DNA of 64,000 nt from CAVZXS01 sp963779325 (GCA_963779325.1 CAVZXS010000014.1:81357-145356), one strand, 5' to 3'; positions 25,133 through 35,103 are shown, counted from the first letter of the stretch. A program made the numbers and translations. Notes: generated by a model from the letters alone, not told the origin.

Positions 25133-25388
25133 AAAATAAAACGTCGTCTTAAAGGATTTTTTTGCGGGACATGGCACGCAGAGTAGCGGGGGACGCAGAG
25201 ATAGGCGACTAATAAAATATTTCTCTGCGCACTCTGCACCTCAGGTTGAAAAAAATAAAACGCCGCCTAAAAAATATTTGCAGGGATTGGCACGTAGAGT
25301 AGCGGGGGGCGCAGAGGTAGGTAACTGATAGAATATTTCTCTGCGCTCTCTGCACCTCAGCGTGCAAAAAATCCTTTGAGTCAACGTT
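25131..25388. repeat. Two tandem 118-bp repeats framed by inverted ends
   Basis: Copy 1 (25131-25248) and copy 2 (from 25249) share AAAAAATAAAACG, GTAGAGTAGCGGGG/CAGAGTAGCGGGG, a GCGCAGAG/CTCTGCGC palindrome and CTCTGCACCTCAG. The outer ends AACGTCGTCTTAAAGGATTT (from 25140) and AAATCCTTTGAGTCAACGTT (to 25388) are near-complementary, so the block as a whole is a large imperfect palindrome. There is no ORF. Confidence 0.75.
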
Positions 25389-25397
25389 TTAAACCGG

Positions 25398-26081
25398 TTA
25401 TGATTTTTTTCTGTAAGGGAAATGTTTACCGTAATTATTGGTAATGTTTTCTATTACTTGATTAGCCGGAGTATTCCAGTCAGACCCTCTTCTGTAATTA
25501 TCATTCCATAATGTTTCGCTGCGGCTTACAATGCTGCAGGAGGTGATGATGTCGTTGGTGCGGTTGGGTATAAATACCCCTGTCGGAGCAGGAGCCACAA
25601 TATCTATTATTCTGCGGCCCACATCAATACCCAGTGAAGCGAGGTCGCTCATATACCGGTTCTTTTGAATTTTTAAACGTACTACGGCATCTACATTTAA
25701 AATTTTCGCTAATTCTTCATCTGACTTTCTCCACGAATCTCTCAGTGAAATACCGTTGTCGTTTAAAATTTGTAAAGTGTTGCTGTAATGCTGCATGTCT
25801 ATTGCCAACCTGTATTTACGAACATTTCCCTGCCGCAATACCGCATCGTGCATCGATTGTTGAAAGGCTTTGCTTTCAGTTTCTTCTACCTTTCGCACAT
25901 CCTCATCATTCATATTTTGAGGACGGGTGCCTGTAAAAATCATTTCTGCCGGTAATACGGCAATGGTTTTATGGCGGGCCGTTTTTTCTTCGAAAGACGA
26001 ACTGGTGTAGTAACGATGGCAAGATGATGTGAGTCCAGCTAATAGGAGGACCAATAACAGCGTGTGTAGACTTTGTTTCAT
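25398..26081 (-). CDS. Lipoprotein of unknown function
   Basis: A 227-residue protein with a lipoprotein signal (LLLVLLLAGLTSSC, lipid Cys at residue 21). The mature part begins HRYYTSSSFEEKTARHKTIAVLPAEM and has an alpha/beta pattern with LNVDAVVRLKIQKNRYMSDLASLG. This recalls the peptidoglycan/outer-membrane lipoproteins with an AVLP start (GNA1162/CsgG-like fold), but I cannot place it firmly. Periplasmic or outer-membrane face. The gene is single, ending just past the tandem repeat block. Confidence 0.75.
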   Translation of the reverse strand: MKQSLHTLLLVLLLAGLTSSCHRYYTSSSFEEKTARHKTIAVLPAEMIFTGTRPQNMNDEDVRKVEETESKAFQQSMHDAVLRQGNVRKYRLAIDMQHYSNTLQILNDNGISLRDSWRKSDEELAKILNVDAVVRLKIQKNRYMSDLASLGIDVGRRIIDIVAPAPTGVFIPNRTNDIITSCSIVSRSETLWNDNYRRGSDWNTPANQVIENITNNYGKHFPYRKKS

Positions 26082-26170
26082 TGTAAAAAGCTTTAGTTGT
26101 AATTGTCAATTCAACTATAATGCCTCAAATGAAAAAAAATTTCTCTTTAACTTTTTTTAATGAATTTAAT

Positions 26171-26836
26171 TTATTGAATGGCCCCGTTGAAAAAAGCAAT
26201 AAAGTCTTTCATAGTTTGAAAAGTTTTTGTTACTTCCTTTAACAAATTTTTTGATTGCAGTTCCGCATCGGTAAAAGGTACGGTAACCAAAAAACTTTTC
26301 ATTTTTAAAAATTCAATAGCCGGGTTAGTTTCATCATACCCTTTCGGCGGCCTGCTCAATAGTTCAATCCCTTCCACTCCTTTGGTAAATGTTTTTTTAA
26401 ATGCGGGAGCGGAAATTATTTTTTTAAAATTCTTGAAATTGTAATCTATTTCCTGTCTTATTTTAATCAGGTCGGGCGGTGCGGGCATATAAATACCGCC
26501 GGCGGCAAAACTTTTATTGCCGGGTTCAAAATGAAAATAATAACCCGCACCCTGTATTTTTTTGCCGCCTTGATTAAAGGATGCTCCCATATTGGGTTTG
26601 TACGGCGATTTATCTTTTGAAAAACGCACATCCCTGTTTATCCGAAAAGTACAATCCTTGGCGGTTAGCTGCCCGATAGGTTTATCAAATTTGGCGATGC
26701 TTTCTATCAATTGTGTTACATAATTATGAAAATCTGTTTTGCAGTTTTCATACGCTGCCCTGTTCGCATCAAACCAAGCTTTGTTATTATTCTTTTTCAG
26801 GGTTTTTAAAAAACTCAGGGACGATGTTTGTAACAT
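26171..26836 (-). CDS. DUF2461 (TIGR02453) family protein
   Basis: A 221-residue cytoplasmic protein with the family's pattern: LSFLKTLKKNNNKAWFDANRAAYENCK, then CTFRINRDVRFSKDKSPYKPNMGASF, GYYFHFEPGNKSFAAGGIYMPAP, and a helical second half. The family is widely distributed in bacteria and fungi, without a known activity. The start at 26836 fits the conserved N-terminus. The gene stands alone; a strong hairpin just upstream terminates the neighbouring NUMOD4 gene. Confidence 0.88.
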   Translation of the reverse strand: MLQTSSLSFLKTLKKNNNKAWFDANRAAYENCKTDFHNYVTQLIESIAKFDKPIGQLTAKDCTFRINRDVRFSKDKSPYKPNMGASFNQGGKKIQGAGYYFHFEPGNKSFAAGGIYMPAPPDLIKIRQEIDYNFKNFKKIISAPAFKKTFTKGVEGIELLSRPPKGYDETNPAIEFLKMKSFLVTVPFTDAELQSKNLLKEVTKTFQTMKDFIAFFNGAIQ

Positions 26837-26866
26837 AATTGATAATTGTAATGCGTAAAGATAAAA

Positions 26867-26904
26867 GCCGGCGACATATTTTTTTTAAAAAATATGTCGC
26901 CGGC
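26867..26904 (-). terminator. Terminator of the NUMOD4/HNH gene (18-bp perfect stem)
   Basis: GCCGGCGACATATTTTTT (26867-26884) and its exact complement (26887-26904). Read on the minus strand it is followed by TTTTAT. The stem is unusually long and perfect, and ends only about 30 bp before the DUF2461 start. Confidence 0.7.
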
Positions 26905-26936
26905 AAAAAGGTAGGTAATCAGAGCAATGAATTAAT

Positions 26937-27497
26937 TTATTTTATTCTTCCCCAGTTCTCGCCGCTTTTAATGCGGTACATAGTCATCTCGCTAACCTTG
27001 TACTTAGCTGCCAATTGCTTAATGGTAATCTTACGATTCTTACTGCTCAGGGTGTCTTTAATTTTTTTAACTTGGTCAGCATTCAGTTTCAGACCCACTG
27101 TTCGGTTGGCCTGTACTTTTTTGTACGCAATTTTTGCCGGACTCTTTTGCTGGTGATCAATCATCTCTTTCAGCGTGGCCCATTTAAGATTCTTAAGTTT
27201 GTTGTCCAGCTTATTGTGATTAAGGTGGATAACATAAACGTACTTGGCAGAAGGTTTTTTTAAAAAAATCTTAGCAATCTCACGATGAATGTAGATTGTG
27301 CCGTTGTTGTCGGGGCGATGAAGATTTAGTGTGCTGTAACCCGTAGTGATGGACCCTTCTAAAATTTTTCCGTCCTCTACTTTTTCTTTGTAACTGGCTA
27401 TGCGGCCAAGAGATGAAACGGCATAGCGATTGCGTAGCTTTTTCCAACCCGGGAATTGAAGAGGCTTCCATACCTCACCCGTTAATTTTTTAACCAT
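26937..27497 (-). CDS. NUMOD4/HNH-like protein with C-terminal HTH
   Basis: A 186-residue protein. It opens with the NUMOD4 motif (EVWKPLQFPGWKKLRNRYAV, then SSLGRIAS), followed by a region like HNH homing endonucleases: IYIHREIAKIFLKKP, then YVIHLNHNKLDNKLKNLKWAT (the typical form is VDHINGNRLDNRxxNLRWVT). The first catalytic Asp-His pair is IH here and the LNHN spacing is kept, so activity is uncertain. The last 50 residues are a helix-turn-helix (ITIKQLAAKYKVSEMTMYRIKSG). There is no intron or inserted gene around it, so it is free-standing; a regulator role is as likely as a nuclease role. An 11-bp palindrome lies 25 bp upstream. Confidence 0.8.
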   Translation of the reverse strand: MVKKLTGEVWKPLQFPGWKKLRNRYAVSSLGRIASYKEKVEDGKILEGSITTGYSTLNLHRPDNNGTIYIHREIAKIFLKKPSAKYVYVIHLNHNKLDNKLKNLKWATLKEMIDHQQKSPAKIAYKKVQANRTVGLKLNADQVKKIKDTLSSKNRKITIKQLAAKYKVSEMTMYRIKSGENWGRIK

Positions 27498-27521
27498 TTT
27501 TAGAATTTTTAAGGATAAGAT

Positions 27522-27554
27522 GGCTTAGTTATTCTTAGTAGTTATAACTAAGCC
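27522..27554. promoter_or_regulatory. Perfect 11-bp inverted repeat upstream of NUMOD4/HNH gene
   Basis: GGCTTAGTTAT (27522-27532) and ATAACTAAGCC (27544-27554) with an 11-nt spacer and no T-run. It could be the ligA terminator, or an operator for the HTH protein encoded next to it; the two-turn centre-to-centre spacing favours a dimer site. Confidence 0.45.
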
Positions 27555-27598
27555 TGTTTAAATAATTTATCTAAGGTATAAAAATAAGATAATAATAT

Positions 27599-29725
27599 TT
27601 ATTTTTTATTTATAAGCAACAGAAATTCCTGTTCGGTCAAAATTCTGACCGTGTTTATCTTTTTCGCTTTCTCCAATTTGCTGCCCGCATCTTCACCTAC
27701 TACCAGGTAATTCAGCTTGGTGCTTACACCGCCCAGCAACTTACCGCCCGCGGCTTCGGCCAATGCCTCGGCCTCACTTCTTTTCAGGGTAGGTAATGTG
27801 CCGGTAAATAAAAATGTTTGCCCGGCAAGGTTGCCGGTGTTTTTAGTATCTTTCTTTTCATTTTTTAATTCAATACCAAGTGATTCAAGCTTATTGAGCA
27901 GTTCAATATTCGCTTTTGAATTAAAAAATTGAAAAATGCTTCCGGCAACTTTAGGTCCCACATCATCCAATTGCTGCAATTGCTCCTGTGTAAAATCCTT
28001 AAAGTCCATTAAATGGTTAACGGCCCGGGCTAATGTTTTTGCGGTAGTTTCCCCGGTATAACGAATGCCGAGGGCGAAAATTAATCTGTGCAGGGGTTGT
28101 TTTTTAGAATTTTCAATCGCCGTTTTTAAATTGGCGATAGATTTTTCACCAAATCCTTCCAGCTTACTTATTTTATCATAATCAAGTTCATAAATACCCG
28201 GTATATCTTTCAATAATCCCAATTCATAAAATTTTCTGATATTGGCTTCGCCCAATCCGCGTATATCCATCATGTCCTTGCCGGCAAAATGAATTATTTT
28301 TTCTACCACCTGCGCGGGACAATCAATATTAATACAACGCCATACCGCTTCGCTTTCATCTTTGTATAAATCGCTTTTACAAACGGGGCATTTTTTCGGG
28401 AAAATAATTTTCTTTTCATCGCCTGTTCGCAATTCGGGCATTGATTTTACAATATAGGGAATTACATCACCGGCTCTTTCTACCAATACCGTATCACTAA
28501 TCATCAAATCTTTTTCTCTAATAACGTCTTCATTAAAAAGCGAAATGGAAGAAACTGTTACACCGCCAATGGGTACGGGTTCTATTTTAGCTACCGGCGT
28601 TACAGAGCCTGTACGTCCCACTTGAAATTCTACATTTAGTAATTTACTTGTACCCTGGCGTGCTTTAAATTTATAAGCTATCGCCCATCGCGGATGATGC
28701 GAGGTCATACCCATCTTATCCTGTAGTGCAACATTGTTTACCTTAATCACCATGCCGTCTATTTCGTAAGGAAGGTCATCTCTTTTTATTTCAAATTCGT
28801 TGCAGTATTTAATTACGGCTTCAATACCGGTTACTATTTTTTTTTCTTTTTTCGGACTCCGAAACCCAAGATCCCAAAGCATTTGCAACGAACCGCTGTG
28901 CGTATTCAATATTTCGTATTTCGTATTTTTTACTTCTGCTTTGTTGTGATAACTGATGTGATAAAGAAAAGCTTCTAAGTTTCTTTTGGCTACTTCCGAG
29001 GAGTCTTTTATTCTTAAAGTACCGGCGGCGGCATTGCGGGGATTGGCCAGCGGAGGCAGACCCTGGTCAACCAATTGTTCATTATATTTTTTAAAAGTGT
29101 TTTTATTTATCAATACTTCGCCGCGTATTTCCGCTTGTTGTACACCATATTCCGAAAATTTTGCGGAGAGCGGTATACTTTTTATTTGTTTTATATTGGA
29201 TGTGATGTCATCGCCTTCGGCGCCATCGCCGCGGGTAGCGCCGCGAACCAATAAATCATTTTCGAACAACAATGAAATACTGGCGCCGTCAAATTTCGGT
29301 TCTACGCAATATTCAATTTCAGTAAGGCCGGTAAGTTCTTTCGCTTTTCTATCAAAATCAATCAAGTCATCACTGTTATAAGAGTTATCGAGTGATAACA
29401 TGGGAACCAAATGCCGTACAGAAGGAAAACCGGCTTGTCCGTCAGTTTTTTTTCCCGTTAAATTTTTGGCTACTCTCTGTGTGGGAGAATCGACGGTAAT
29501 AAGAGAAGGATTTTCTTTCTCCATTTTCTCCAATGCCTTATATAGTTCGTCGTATTCATAATCGGCTATCAGCGGATCGTTGAGAATATAATACCTGTAT
29601 TCATGAAAACGCAGTACGTCTCTTAATTTTTCAATTTCCTTTTCCGGAATAGAAGCGGTCTTATTAGTTTTTAAAAATACGGTTGTGGCCTTTTGCAATT
29701 CTTTTATATCCTCGGTAAAATTCAT
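27599..29725 (-). CDS. ligA: NAD-dependent DNA ligase LigA
   Basis: A 708-residue enzyme with all LigA domains in order: the Ia NMN-binding domain (YRYYILNDPLIADYEYDEL), the adenylation domain with active-site Lys144 in VEPKFDGASI, the OB-fold, a zinc finger (CPVC...CINIDC), helix-hairpin-helix repeats (DIRGLGEANIRKFYELGLL, LEGFGEKSIANL) and a C-terminal BRCT domain (LAGQTFLFTGTLPTLKRSEAEALAEAAGGK). It seals nicks during replication and repair, using NAD. There is one 30-residue extra region (EVKNTKYEILNTHSGSLQ) in the adenylation-OB part. It is intact, in contrast to many neighbours. Confidence 0.97.
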   Translation of the reverse strand: MNFTEDIKELQKATTVFLKTNKTASIPEKEIEKLRDVLRFHEYRYYILNDPLIADYEYDELYKALEKMEKENPSLITVDSPTQRVAKNLTGKKTDGQAGFPSVRHLVPMLSLDNSYNSDDLIDFDRKAKELTGLTEIEYCVEPKFDGASISLLFENDLLVRGATRGDGAEGDDITSNIKQIKSIPLSAKFSEYGVQQAEIRGEVLINKNTFKKYNEQLVDQGLPPLANPRNAAAGTLRIKDSSEVAKRNLEAFLYHISYHNKAEVKNTKYEILNTHSGSLQMLWDLGFRSPKKEKKIVTGIEAVIKYCNEFEIKRDDLPYEIDGMVIKVNNVALQDKMGMTSHHPRWAIAYKFKARQGTSKLLNVEFQVGRTGSVTPVAKIEPVPIGGVTVSSISLFNEDVIREKDLMISDTVLVERAGDVIPYIVKSMPELRTGDEKKIIFPKKCPVCKSDLYKDESEAVWRCINIDCPAQVVEKIIHFAGKDMMDIRGLGEANIRKFYELGLLKDIPGIYELDYDKISKLEGFGEKSIANLKTAIENSKKQPLHRLIFALGIRYTGETTAKTLARAVNHLMDFKDFTQEQLQQLDDVGPKVAGSIFQFFNSKANIELLNKLESLGIELKNEKKDTKNTGNLAGQTFLFTGTLPTLKRSEAEALAEAAGGKLLGGVSTKLNYLVVGEDAGSKLEKAKKINTVRILTEQEFLLLINKK

Positions 29726-29872
29726 GAGCAGAAATTATTTTCAGTAAAGATAAACATCGCCGTTGATCATTTTAAAATACACCGGAAATTTCGGTTTTTA
29801 TTTGATGATGCTTTTAAAAAAAATACTTTTTGATTTCAGACAAAAAGTTAGCGGGTAATTTGTACATAATTG

Positions 29873-29880
29873 TATATTTG
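29873..29880 (+). promoter_or_regulatory. -7 box of the NUDIX-type regulator gene
   Basis: TATATTTG, 31 bp before the ATG at 29912. No good -33 TTTG at normal spacing. Confidence 0.45.
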
Positions 29881-29911
29881 AAAGCCAACTTAATATTACA
29901 ATAAGATTATT

Positions 29912-30625
29912 ATGACACAGGAAGAGTTACAGCTTATCAAAACGGCAGAAATAGAGAAGATAAGCCACCGGGACTATTTTAATATTGCCATATCCGTTGA
30001 CTGCGTAATTTTTGGTTATGAGAACAGGAAGCTGAAAGTACTGCTAATAAAATCTGATTTAAAAGAATTTGAAGGATTGTGGTCTTTGTTGGGCGACCTG
30101 GTAAACCCCGATGAAGATTTGGAAGAAGCCCCTTACCGTGTTTTGAAGCAGCGAACAGGTATGGAGAATGTTTTTTTGGAGCAGGTAAAAACTTTTGGTT
30201 CTGTAGAAAGACATCCGTCGGGCAGAGTTATTACAGTAGCTTTTTATTCGTTGATCGATATTAAGCATCATAATTTGAAGGTGAATGAACATGAGCTGAG
30301 TTGGAGGCCCGTTAGCGAAATAAAAAAATTAGCGTTCGATCATAAAAAAATATTAGATGCCAGCTTAGCCCGGTTGCAGGACCAGATAATGGAAAAGCCG
30401 GTCGTATTCAATTTATTACCTGAAAAGTTTTCACTACGTGAATTGCAGGAACTTTGCGAAGCCGTACTGGACGAAAGCTTGGACAGGAGAAATTTCAGAA
30501 AAAAAATCACACTAAAAAATTGGTTGCTTGATATTGATGAAATGGAAAGTAATGTGCCGCACCGGCCCGGTAAATTGTATAAATTGAAAAAGGAGTTCAA
30601 TAAAAAAAAGAAAACAACTTTTTGA
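29912..30625 (+). CDS. NUDIX-fold transcriptional regulator (NrtR/AraR type)
   Basis: A 237-residue protein with an N-terminal NUDIX fold (SVDCVIFGYENRKLKVLLIKSD) and a C-terminal winged-helix part (FSLRELQELCEAVLDESLDRRNFRKKI). The catalytic NUDIX box is degraded: after GDLVNPDEDLEEAPYRV comes LKQRTG where REUXEEXG is needed, so hydrolysis is unlikely. This is the hallmark of the NrtR family, which binds DNA and senses nucleotides or sugars; Bacteroides AraR, an arabinose regulator, belongs to it. Its position beside a LacI gene and a SusCD locus suggests control of a sugar-uptake system. Confidence 0.85.
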   Translation: MTQEELQLIKTAEIEKISHRDYFNIAISVDCVIFGYENRKLKVLLIKSDLKEFEGLWSLLGDLVNPDEDLEEAPYRVLKQRTGMENVFLEQVKTFGSVERHPSGRVITVAFYSLIDIKHHNLKVNEHELSWRPVSEIKKLAFDHKKILDASLARLQDQIMEKPVVFNLLPEKFSLRELQELCEAVLDESLDRRNFRKKITLKNWLLDIDEMESNVPHRPGKLYKLKKEFNKKKKTTF

Positions 30626-30749
30626 TAAATCATTGCACAGTTCCGCATTTTTTACAAGAAACCAATATTGCAGGTTCGCATAAGTAAGAAATCGATTGCC
30701 AACCTGTAAGCGTTGCCAATTGACACTTTGTTCCTCCAGCAAAAAACAA

Positions 30750-31739
30750 CTAAAGAGAATCTCCTTCTACCAAACGGGAAGGTAATAATATAGAGCCTGA
30801 GAAGGTTTGGCCTTCCAAATAATCCGTCATACTTTTCATAGCTAATTTACCCAGTTCATAACCGCTGGTTTCTATATAAGTAATACGCGGTTTAAACAGT
30901 TGCGGTAAAAAGCCGGTGCTGATGGCCAGCACGGCTACTTCCTTTGGTATGGCAATATCTAATTTATACAATCCTTTCATAACACCGATTAGAATTTCAT
31001 CGCTCATGGCGAAAACGGTATCCGCTTTTTTCGCGGTGCAATATTCAATGACTGTTTGCTCGGCGGCAACAGAGTTCGGACAATGTTCAATATAAAGTTT
31101 CATTCTCGGCGCGTCTCTTTCCGCTACTTTTATAAAAGCCGTTTCTCTTTTTTTGGTAATGGATAATTCGGGGTTACCAAAAATAGCCAGTACTTTTTTC
31201 TTATTGTACTTAATAATAGTAGACGCCGCGATAGTAGCCACTTCATCATCGGCTATACAAACTTTATTGGCGCTGTCATCATCAGGCACCTTGTCAAAAA
31301 AAATAACCGGTATGCCCGACTCTTCCATTTTTTTATACGATTCGGGTAGCGAACCCGGGGAAATAGAGATAAAAACACCGGCTACACGGGTAGCTCTGCA
31401 TAATTTTAAATTATCGGCTTCAATAGCAGGGCTGTCGCCCGATTGAAGAATCATTAAAGAAAAACCGTTTTCTCTTGCCTGTTCTTCCAGTGCCGATATA
31501 AAGGAGTCGTAAAACAAATTAGATATGGCGGGAACAATAACACCCAGTACACGGCTTGTATTTGTACGAAGATTGATGGCGTAGGTATTGGGCTCATAAT
31601 CTATAATAGAAGCAAGGTCCTTCACTTTTTGTTTAGTGGCTTCAGAAATATCAGGATGATTTTTAAGAGCCCTTGAAACGGTAGAGATACTAAGGTTTAA
31701 TTTTTGAGAAATGTGCTTTAGCGTAGCCTTAGATTTCAT
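30750..31739 (-). CDS. LacI family transcriptional regulator
   Basis: A 329-residue protein. The start at 31739 gives the standard LacI opening MKSKATLKHISQKLNLSISTVSRALKNHPDIS (HTH plus hinge helix); a longer frame to 31841 adds 34 residues with no family match. The rest is a periplasmic-binding-protein-like effector domain (VLGVIVPAISNLFYDSFISALEEQA...). It is divergent from the SusC gene at 32089 across a 349-bp spacer, so it very likely controls that uptake locus. The sugar effector is not evident. Confidence 0.92.
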   Translation of the reverse strand: MKSKATLKHISQKLNLSISTVSRALKNHPDISEATKQKVKDLASIIDYEPNTYAINLRTNTSRVLGVIVPAISNLFYDSFISALEEQARENGFSLMILQSGDSPAIEADNLKLCRATRVAGVFISISPGSLPESYKKMEESGIPVIFFDKVPDDDSANKVCIADDEVATIAASTIIKYNKKKVLAIFGNPELSITKKRETAFIKVAERDAPRMKLYIEHCPNSVAAEQTVIEYCTAKKADTVFAMSDEILIGVMKGLYKLDIAIPKEVAVLAISTGFLPQLFKPRITYIETSGYELGKLAMKSMTDYLEGQTFSGSILLPSRLVEGDSL

Positions 31740-32088
31740 TTTATACTTAATTAAAAAAATAATAATGTTTTTTTTCCACCACAAACAATATCGCAAACAG
31801 TACCGCAATCCTTTGCATATTACGATATTTTTTAAAAACAAAAAACGAAATATAAAAGATGATACATTTAGAAAATTATTGGTACAGGGTTATTTTGATA
31901 GTTTTTATGCTTTTGCCGCAGTGCAGCAAATTGTTAAAATTAGTTGTCATGAGAACATTGATCCGATAAAATATTTTCTTGATTATAAACATTATTTGTA
32001 TTTTTTTGTAATGTTATAATTGAGTTAATTAATTTTTGTGTATTTTAGACATATTATTGATTAACATTTAAATGTAAAACTACTGATT
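31740..32088. other. Regulatory spacer between LacI gene and SusC gene
   Basis: An AT-rich, 349-bp gap without a credible ORF. It holds AATATCG...CGATATT arms around 31787-31833 and a perfect palindrome ACATTTAAATGT at 32064-32075, 13 bp before the SusC start. These are the best candidates for LacI or NUDIX-regulator operators. Confidence 0.4.
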
Positions 32089-35084
32089 ATGCTTGCTAAA
32101 CGACTGCTTCGCAGGATTGCATTGCCCATGATTGCAATGCTCCTTGCCTCAACCGGGCTCTTCGCCCAAGACCGCGTGGTTACCGGAAAAGTAACTGATT
32201 CTAAAGACGGATCATCTGTTGCCGGCGCTTCGGTGGTAGCTAAGGGATCTCAAAAGGAACTTCTACAAATACTAATGGTGAATTTTCTATTTCGGTACCT
32301 GCCGGTGTAGACAAATTAGTCGTTACATCTGTTGGGTTTACCTCACAAGAGATTGACATTAGTGGAAAAAATGAAGTTGAAGTTTCTTTTGTTGCCAATG
32401 CCGGACAAAATTTGAATGAAGTAGTGGTAGTAGGTTACGGTACTGCCCGTAAAAAAGATTTAACAGGGGCGGTAGCTTCTGTTAAAGCAAAGGACTTTAA
32501 TCAGGGTTTCGTTACTTCTCCTGACCAATTATTGCAAAATAAAGTTGCAGGTTTAGAGATAACTAACAATAGCGGACAACCGGGTGTGGCTACTACTATC
32601 AAAATAAGGGGTAACAACTCTATACGTGCTGTTAACAACCCTCTATATGTAATTGATGGTGTGCCTCTGGATGGAAGAACTGCCAGACCAAATGTTAGCC
32701 TCACAGGTTTTGGGTCTACTCCTGAAACGAATCCTCTGTTATATATAAATCCAAATGACATAGCTCAGGTTGATGTATTGAAAGATGCATCTTCTGCAGC
32801 TATCTACGGTTCAAGAGGCGCAAATGGTGTAATTGTTATTACAACAAAAAAAGGTTCTTCAAGCGGTACAAAATTAGAATTTGGAAGCAGCTTCGGCGTT
32901 TCTGCGGGGTATTTGAAAAAATATGAGATTTTAGATGCAGGACAATTTAGAGCGGCTTTAAAAAAATATAATCAACCTGCTAACTTAGACAAAGGCGGTA
33001 CGGTAGATGCAATGGATGAAATCACACAGACAAAATTATCCAGTGATTATAGTCTTTCATTGAGCTCAGGGAATGAAAATGGCAGGATTAGAGCTTCTTT
33101 TCTCGCTTCCAGGGCAAGAGGGTTTCTAAAAAATTCTAATCTTGATAAATATTTAGCTTCTTTGGGAGGTCAGTATAAATTTTTAGATAAGAAATTGACC
33201 ATTGACTTTAACGTTAGGGCAGGTAATACGAAGGAGAATATTATCAATGTAAGTAATACCGCAGGTTCTACAGGTAATTTGATTAGTGCCGCTTTAAGCT
33301 GGAATCCTACGGAGTCCTTTACAGATAATAACGGTTTATTGATAAATCCGGGCGGCGGTTCGGGTAATCCTTTAAGCTTGCTTAAGGCATATTCTGATAT
33401 AGCCGTAGTTAATTCTATATTGGCAGATATTTCTGCCGGATATAAAATAACGGATAATTTGGAGTATAAATTTTTGTTTGCTATCAATAACGGTACCGGT
33501 GACAGGAATACAAATGTTGACGGTTGGATTGAGGGGTACCCCGGTATTTCCGGTTCAGGACTCGGTGTAAAATCATCCGCTAAGCTTACCTCTCAAACAA
33601 TTACACATACCTTGAATTATCGTGCTAAACTCGGTACCAAAGTAACTTTAGACGCATTGGGAGGTTTTGAATACTGGAAAACCGATTACTCCGGTACTAC
33701 CTATTCTGCAAGCGGTTTCAATACAAACTTAACTCAAGCTACAATCCTGAGAATTAAATACACGGACATTTTAGCTAACGGAAATTCGCAAGCTCTGCCA
33801 AATATTTTTCAGAACCCTACCACAGAATTGCAATCTTTCTTTGGAAGAGCTATTTTAAATTATGCAGATAAATATTTGTTTACAGCAACTTTCAGAGCGG
33901 ATGGTTCAAGTAAATTTGGAAAGAATAACAAATACGGATACTTCCCTTCAGTTGCTGCTAAATGGAATATCAGTAACGAAGATTTCATGAAAAACGGTTC
34001 AGTGTTCTCTAACTTAGCAATAAGAGCTTCATGGGGTATTACCGGTAACCAGGAATTTCCTGCAGGCGCCTCGCAAGAGCAATTCGGCTTTTCGGCTTTC
34101 AATACCGCAGGACAATTTAATGTTGCCAACCCCGATTTGAAATGGGAATCCACACGGTCATACAACATAGGATTGGATTACTCTATTTTACGTGGCAAAA
34201 TTTACGGTAGCTTTGATTACTACGATAAGAATACTACTGATATCTTATTTCAAAGCACCGCTATTCAGCCTGCTCCTGCATCGATTTACTTCATCAACCT
34301 TCCTGCTGAGTTGAGCAACAAAGGCTTTGAGTTTTCTATTGGTGCTGCCCTGATTGACAGAAAGGATTTTGGCTTGGAAGTTAATTTCAATATTGCGAAT
34401 AATAAAAACTTGTTAAACAAGTTTTTTGCTCCCGGTACCACAACACCCATTAATATAGAAACAGGCCAGATAAACGGACAGGGTGTATCAGGAACTTTGG
34501 CGCAAAGAATTACTAATGGTCAACCTGTCAACGTCTTTTTCCTTAAAAAATTCCTTGGATTTGATGCAACCGGCAAGCAGATAATTGAGGATAATCCAAG
34601 TTTTGCAGGTGACCCTAACCCTAATACTGTATTTGGCTTTGGTGCAGAGGTAAGGTATAATAAATTTGTACTTACAGTCAATACAGGTGGTGCCGGCGGT
34701 TTCTTTATTTACAACAATACTGCTACAAACATTACTAATATTGAGGGCATAACTAAGGGAAGAAATATTGATTTGGCTTCTTACAATTCCCAAGAAAGTA
34801 CACTTAGTTCTGCAGCTGCTTCTACAAGATTTTTGGAAAAAGGTAATTATTTTAAATTAAGAAATGCTACTCTTCGCTACGGCTTTGGTAACATTGGTAA
34901 GCATGTGAAAGGTTTAAACGCCTTTGTATCAGGAAGCAATCTTTTTGTTCTGACTAAATTTACAGGCTTCGATCCTGAGGTTAATATTGACAAGAGCAAT
35001 AACAACTATCCTTCAAGAAGTATAGAATATATACCTTATCCGACACCAAGAACTATCACTTTTGGTTTTAATTTATCATTATAA
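32089..35084 (+). CDS. SusC-like TonB-dependent outer-membrane transporter (frameshifted)
   Basis: About 998 residues. The first frame has the signal peptide (LPMIAMLLASTGLFAQ) and the start of the carboxypeptidase-regulatory-like N-terminal domain (VTGKVTDSKDGSSVAGASVV). A one-base loss in CAAAAGG (32251-32257) moves the rest (GTSTNTNGEFSISVPAG) to another frame. Then come the plug domain (VVVVGYGTARKKDLTGAV, LYVIDGVPLDG, DVLKDASSAAIYGSRGANGVI) and the beta-barrel, ending in FGFNLSL with the usual aromatic/leucine C-terminus. With SusD it imports a glycan or oligosaccharide across the outer membrane, energised by TonB. Twenty bp separate it from the SusD gene. Confidence 0.92.
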
Positions 35085-35103
35085 TACCCATAAATAGCAT
35101 ATT

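Noticed and set aside
25131..25388. Possible CRISPR array
   Set aside because: There are only two units, each 118 bp, directly adjacent with no unique spacers; a tandem repeat, not CRISPR.
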